A stretch of DNA of 25,616 bases from an uncultured Clostridia bacterium (GTDB lineage: Bacteria; Bacillota; Clostridia; Lachnospirales; CAG-274). The DNA lies in assembly GCA_910579745.1 (NCBI GenBank), contig CAJTVH010000046.1:1-25616 (forward strand), read 5' to 3'. The position numbers were made by a program, and so were the translations under genes. A model generated the notes under the pieces. That model saw only the letters and a list, made by a program, of their open reading frames with translations, had not been told where the DNA came from and ran no database searches. Of this stretch, positions 23,733 to 25,616 are shown piece by piece. The stretch's first letter is position 1; each line of letters begins with the position of its first letter.

Positions 23733-23931
23733 TTATTTAGTAACAAACAGAAAAACACCAAATTAATCAGTGTTTTCCGACAAATTCCTTATATACTTTT
23801 CCGCTAAAGGGGGTATCCCACCCTATGAATTTCGCGATTTCGCGCATGAAGCTGGCCCTACGGTCTACGTATATATCGCTGTAGAGATAGAATTACCCCC
23901 TACCCATTTGAGTGTCTGTTAAAGAAAAAAA
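23733..23931. other. Palindrome-rich noncoding stretch, candidate cos/packaging site
   Basis: No gene fits here. An outer pair AGGGGGTA (23808-23815) and TACCCCCT (23894-23901) are exact reverse complements. Inside lie CGCGATTTCGCG (23833-23844, arms CGCGA/TCGCG) and a CTACGGTCTACGTA to GCTGTAG pair. The sequence is more GC-rich than its surroundings and sits next to the HNH endonuclease, upstream of the terminase. HNH proteins assist cos cutting in HK97-like phages, so a cos site is plausible, though not shown by the sequence itself. Confidence 0.45.
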
Positions 23932-24291
23932 TCAGTCATCATACCTTGTATATCTATCCTCAGTCATTGTTTTGACATCATGGCAATGCTTACATAGTGG
24001 CTGCCAATTAGACTTATCCCAAAACAATTCCTGATTGCCTTTATGCGGCTTTATATGGTCTACAACAGTAGCCTTGACAAGTCTTCCCTCAGCCTTACAT
24101 TTCACACAGAGAGGATATGTGTTAAGAAAGACTTCTCTCGCTTTCCGCCATCTCCTGTCATAACCCCTTTTTGAAGCGTTTCTTACAGGCTCAGGATGCA
24201 GAAGCTTATGCTCATCACAATATTTTGTTCCATAGGGCACAAGCTTAGGACAACCCATGTGTCCGCACGGTGTATTAGGTCTATATGGCAT
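23932..24291 (-). CDS. HNH endonuclease
   Basis: This 119-aa protein has the phage HNH pattern: zinc ligands Cys62/Cys65 and Cys100/Cys103, the ATVVDHIKPH segment with His79, SNWQPLC with Asn95 and CHDVKT with His104. A short Cys-rich N-terminus (CGHMGCPKL, then YCDEH) adds a possible second zinc site. In HK97-like phages the HNH protein works with the large terminase in cutting cos ends. Here it is separated from terS by the accessory block. The SD is AAGGAGG. Confidence 0.93.
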   Translation of the reverse strand: MPYRPNTPCGHMGCPKLVPYGTKYCDEHKLLHPEPVRNASKRGYDRRWRKAREVFLNTYPLCVKCKAEGRLVKATVVDHIKPHKGNQELFWDKSNWQPLCKHCHDVKTMTEDRYTRYDD

Positions 24292-24592
24292 TTAAAACTC
24301 CTCCTTGAGAAAACTTATAATTAACAGCAAATTCTAAACACAAAAATCTATTGCAATTTCAAACTCATCAGCCCGCTATCGCGCGCTTTCTTTAATTACC
24401 AAAAACCTTAATAAACTCAGAAGATATTATACATTTTATACAAATTCAAACTACTTTGAAAGTTACATATCTTGATATTGTGTAACATTTATTTTAAAGT
24501 TTTCCTACATTAAATATATCAAAAATTTAAACCCCAAAGTTACGTTAATAAAATATGTTACTTTCAACAAAACTCACTCTATTCATTTATTG
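24292..24592. promoter_or_regulatory. Gene-free region with clustered GTTAC motifs
   Basis: This AT-rich 301-bp gap lies between the recombinase and HNH genes. Five GTTAC/GTAAC words occur at about 24462, 24482, 24539, 24556 and 24591. They include GTTACA/TGTAAC facing each other (24462-24467 and 24481-24486) and AAAGTTAC/GTTACTTT facing each other (24536-24543 and 24556-24563). ACTTTGAAAGT (24453-24463) is itself palindromic. TATAAT-like boxes occur on the minus strand downstream (about 24425-24440). An operator for the HNH/late transcript or recombinase binding sites are both possible. Confidence 0.4.
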
Positions 24593-25141
24593 TTACTTAT
24601 AAGATAAATTCCTCATCAGCTTATCCTTGTCATCTTGCGTAAGTCCAATATATCTTCTCGTTATCGACACATCCGAATGCCCTAAAACCTCTTTAACAAC
24701 CAATATATCTTTTGTCTGTTTATAAAGAAAATAACAGAATGTTTTCCGTAACGTATGCGTTCCTATCGATTCCAGCCCAAATTTTTTCCCCACGTCCCGC
24801 AATATCATATAAGCCCGCTGTCTCGTGATATGTTTGTTCAAACCTTTTCTTGATATAAATAAATACTCATAATCTTTTTTATTTTTAATGTATCCGTTAA
24901 ATATATTTTTTAATTCCTTGCAAATAATGAATCTTCTCTCTTTGCCCGTCTTTTTCTCTCTCATATAAATATACTGTTTGTCCCGTATATCCCTAACCCT
25001 TAAAGTTAATATATCCGATATTCTAAGCCCCGAGTAAATCCCAATAGAAAAGAGAACATAATCTCTATCACTCACTGACTTTAAATAATCCATAATATCA
25101 TTTATCGTATTAATATCCCTGATAGGCTCTACCGTGTTCAA
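24593..25141 (-). CDS. Tyrosine recombinase, catalytic domain only
   Basis: This 182-aa protein contains a complete tyrosine recombinase active site: Arg40 (SGLRISD), Lys64 (EKKTGKER), His129 and Arg132 (THTLRKT), His155 (LGHSD) and Tyr164 (TRRYIGL). It lacks the N-terminal SAM-like core-binding and arm-binding domains of phage integrases, so it is about half the usual size. The TTG start at 25141 is forced by a TGA directly upstream, with GGGTGAT as SD. It might resolve genome multimers, act as an accessory or inversion recombinase, or be a trimmed integrase. Confidence 0.88.
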   Translation of the reverse strand: MNTVEPIRDINTINDIMDYLKSVSDRDYVLFSIGIYSGLRISDILTLRVRDIRDKQYIYMREKKTGKERRFIICKELKNIFNGYIKNKKDYEYLFISRKGLNKHITRQRAYMILRDVGKKFGLESIGTHTLRKTFCYFLYKQTKDILVVKEVLGHSDVSITRRYIGLTQDDKDKLMRNLSYK

Positions 25142-25255
25142 TCATATCACCCGCTTAACCTGTTAATATAAATTCACCTTACAAACCGCCTTGCAACTCA
25201 TAACCATAAGATTAACTTTTCCTTTTTTACAAACTCATCAAACCTCATTGTCTCC

Positions 25256-25309
25256 CTTTAAAGCAAAAAAGACCCGCTGTGTTAACAGCAAGTCTTTTTC
25301 GCTTTAAGG
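25256..25309. terminator. Long bidirectional terminator hairpin
   Basis: TTAAAGC, AAAAAGAC and GCTG pair with CAGC, GTCTTTTT and GCTTTAA across two small mismatched steps and a 6-base loop. T-runs follow the GC core on both strands (GTCTTTTT on plus, GGGTCTTTTTT on minus). It would insulate the recombinase gene from transcription coming from the right. Confidence 0.8.
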
Positions 25310-25344
25310 AGAAGTACATAGATAAATGAAAGAATTAACCTGTT

Positions 25345-25388
25345 CCGGCGTTTCGGGAATCGAACCCGATAAACTAAACCTATACGCC
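25345..25388 (-). other. tRNA-like acceptor/T-arm structure without D and anticodon arms
   Basis: On the minus strand TCGGG, TTCGATT loop and CCCGA form a canonical T-arm at about 25351-25368. It is enclosed by GGCGT (25384-25388) and ACGCC (25347-25351). No D-arm or anticodon arm fits between or upstream, and no CCA follows. It is not a working tRNA gene. It may be a tRNA remnant, a tRNA-derived attachment sequence or a tRNA mimic. Confidence 0.4.
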
Positions 25389-25395
25389 CATATAA

Positions 25396-25413
25396 CCGAA
25401 GCTTAAGCTTCGG
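25396..25413. repeat. 18-bp perfect palindrome
   Basis: CCGAAGCTTAAGCTTCGG is a perfect palindrome next to the tRNA-like structure. As RNA it gives a 7-bp stem with a TTAA loop. There is no clear T-run, so it could be a protein-binding site or part of the neighbouring fold. Confidence 0.6.
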
Positions 25414-25503
25414 CCTAACATATTTCATAAGAGGTTAAATAGGTGCCGTCGATTTGTCTTACCTTTCGACACTAATATCTTAACATAAATTTTTTTATTA
25501 ATT

Positions 25504-25547
25504 GTCGCACATTTGTCGCAATTTTGTCGCAGTTTTGTCGCAGTTTT
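25504..25547. repeat. Four 11-bp tandem repeats (GTCGCANTTTT)
   Basis: Four head-to-tail units of exactly 11 bp: GTCGCACATTT, GTCGCAATTTT, GTCGCAGTTTT, GTCGCAGTTTT. The period equals about one helical turn, so all copies face the same side of the DNA, as in replication iterons or integrase arm-type sites. They begin 2 bp after the stop codon of the right-edge gene. Confidence 0.75.
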
Positions 25548-25549
25548 TT

Positions 25550-25616
25550 TCAATTATAGAAATTTAGCCACCTCATAACCTCTTTTATAACCTTATCTTT
25601 TTTTCTATAAACCGTA
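25550..25616 (-). CDS. C-terminal end of an unidentified gene (runs off right edge)
   Basis: A frame entering from the right edge gives TVYRKKDKVIKEVMRWLNFYN and ends with a TGA at 25550-25552. The basic, helical sequence and the tandem repeats directly behind it would suit a replication or recombination protein, but 21 residues do not allow a call. Confidence 0.35.
   Translation of the reverse strand, partial: TVYRKKDKVIKEVMRWLNFYN

Larger units (their letters stand above)
25142..25549. other. Gene-free right-end region with hairpins and repeats
   Basis: No supported gene lies between the recombinase and the right-edge gene tail. The region carries a long terminator hairpin, a tRNA-like fold, an 18-bp palindrome and four 11-bp tandem repeats (listed separately). 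TTAACCTGTT occurs twice in the same orientation, at 25155-25164 and 25335-25344, 180 bp apart. The density of repeats suggests a control region for replication or recombination. Confidence 0.5.
1..25616 (-). mobile_element. Contractile-tailed prophage, packaging/head/tail half
   Basis: An uninterrupted leftward series of phage genes fills the window: HNH nuclease, terminase subunits, portal, protease, capsid, connector, head closure, chaperone, tape measure, sheath, tube, baseplate and fibre. The sheath and baseplate J genes show a contractile (myovirus-like) tail. The HK97-type head genes and the PBSX/Xkd-like tail genes are a common combination in clostridial prophages. Neither prophage boundary can be fixed: the fibre runs off the left edge, and the right edge holds the end of an unidentified gene. 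Whether the element is integrated, intact or inducible cannot be decided from this window. Confidence 0.9.

Noticed and set aside
24593..25141. Main prophage integrase marking the prophage edge
   Set aside because: The N-terminal DNA-binding domains are absent, and no paired attachment site or host gene could be identified beside it.
25343..25480. Complete tRNA or tmRNA gene on the minus strand
   Set aside because: Only the T-arm and a short enclosing stem form. No matching 5' acceptor strand, D-arm or anticodon arm is present, there is no CCA, and no tmRNA tag frame lies upstream in the window.
25504..25547. CRISPR array
   Set aside because: The units are 11 bp, directly adjacent and without spacers; no cas gene is near.

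Overview
The window is most of the packaging, head and tail half of a prophage (or temperate phage genome) with a contractile tail. Every real gene lies on the minus strand, so the genes read from right to left. The DNA is AT-rich, Shine-Dalgarno (SD) sequences of the AGGAGG/GGGAGG type precede most genes, and the tail proteins resemble the PBSX/Xkd set of Bacillus and clostridial phages. A Clostridia-like Bacillota host is therefore likely. The sequence does not allow a species call, and no host gene was recognised.

Right end (25.6-23.7 kb): the tail of an unidentified gene, four 11-bp tandem repeats, a tRNA-like fold, a strong hairpin terminator, a catalytic-domain-only tyrosine recombinase, an intergenic region with repeated GTTAC motifs, an HNH endonuclease, and a palindrome-rich noncoding stretch that is a candidate cos/packaging site. 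Next (23.7-19.1 kb) is an accessory block: a helix-turn-helix/zinc-finger protein, a ParB-domain/DNA methyltransferase fusion, a cytosine-5 methyltransferase, and a two-gene amidoligase plus gamma-glutamylcyclotransferase-like cassette.

Head module (18.9-11.9 kb): P27-type small terminase, large terminase, a 62-aa protein, HK97-type portal, ClpP-like prohead protease, HK97-fold major capsid protein, gp6-like connector and head-closure protein. Between connector and head closure sit a 223-bp MITE-like element and a DUF1905 gene followed by its own terminator, which looks like a moron insertion.

Tail module (11.9-0 kb): a tail assembly chaperone whose end carries a -1 slippery heptamer leading into an overlapping 59-codon ORF, tape measure, gp10-like tail completion protein, tail terminator, sheath, tube, DUF2577, DUF2634, XkdQ-like hub, an 86-aa unknown, DUF2313/YmfQ-like, an XkdP-like protein with a stalk domain in place of LysM, baseplate J, and a tail fibre that runs off the left edge. 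The order is permuted relative to PBSX: the chaperone and tape measure come before the sheath and tube, and XkdQ, YmfQ and XkdP homologues are also shuffled.

No repressor, replication or lysis genes are visible; these presumably lie outside both edges. The most unusual features are the amidoligase/cyclotransferase cassette, the hidden frameshift chaperone, the MITE/moron insertion, a 93-95 bp intergenic unit present twice, and the structured noncoding DNA near the right end.
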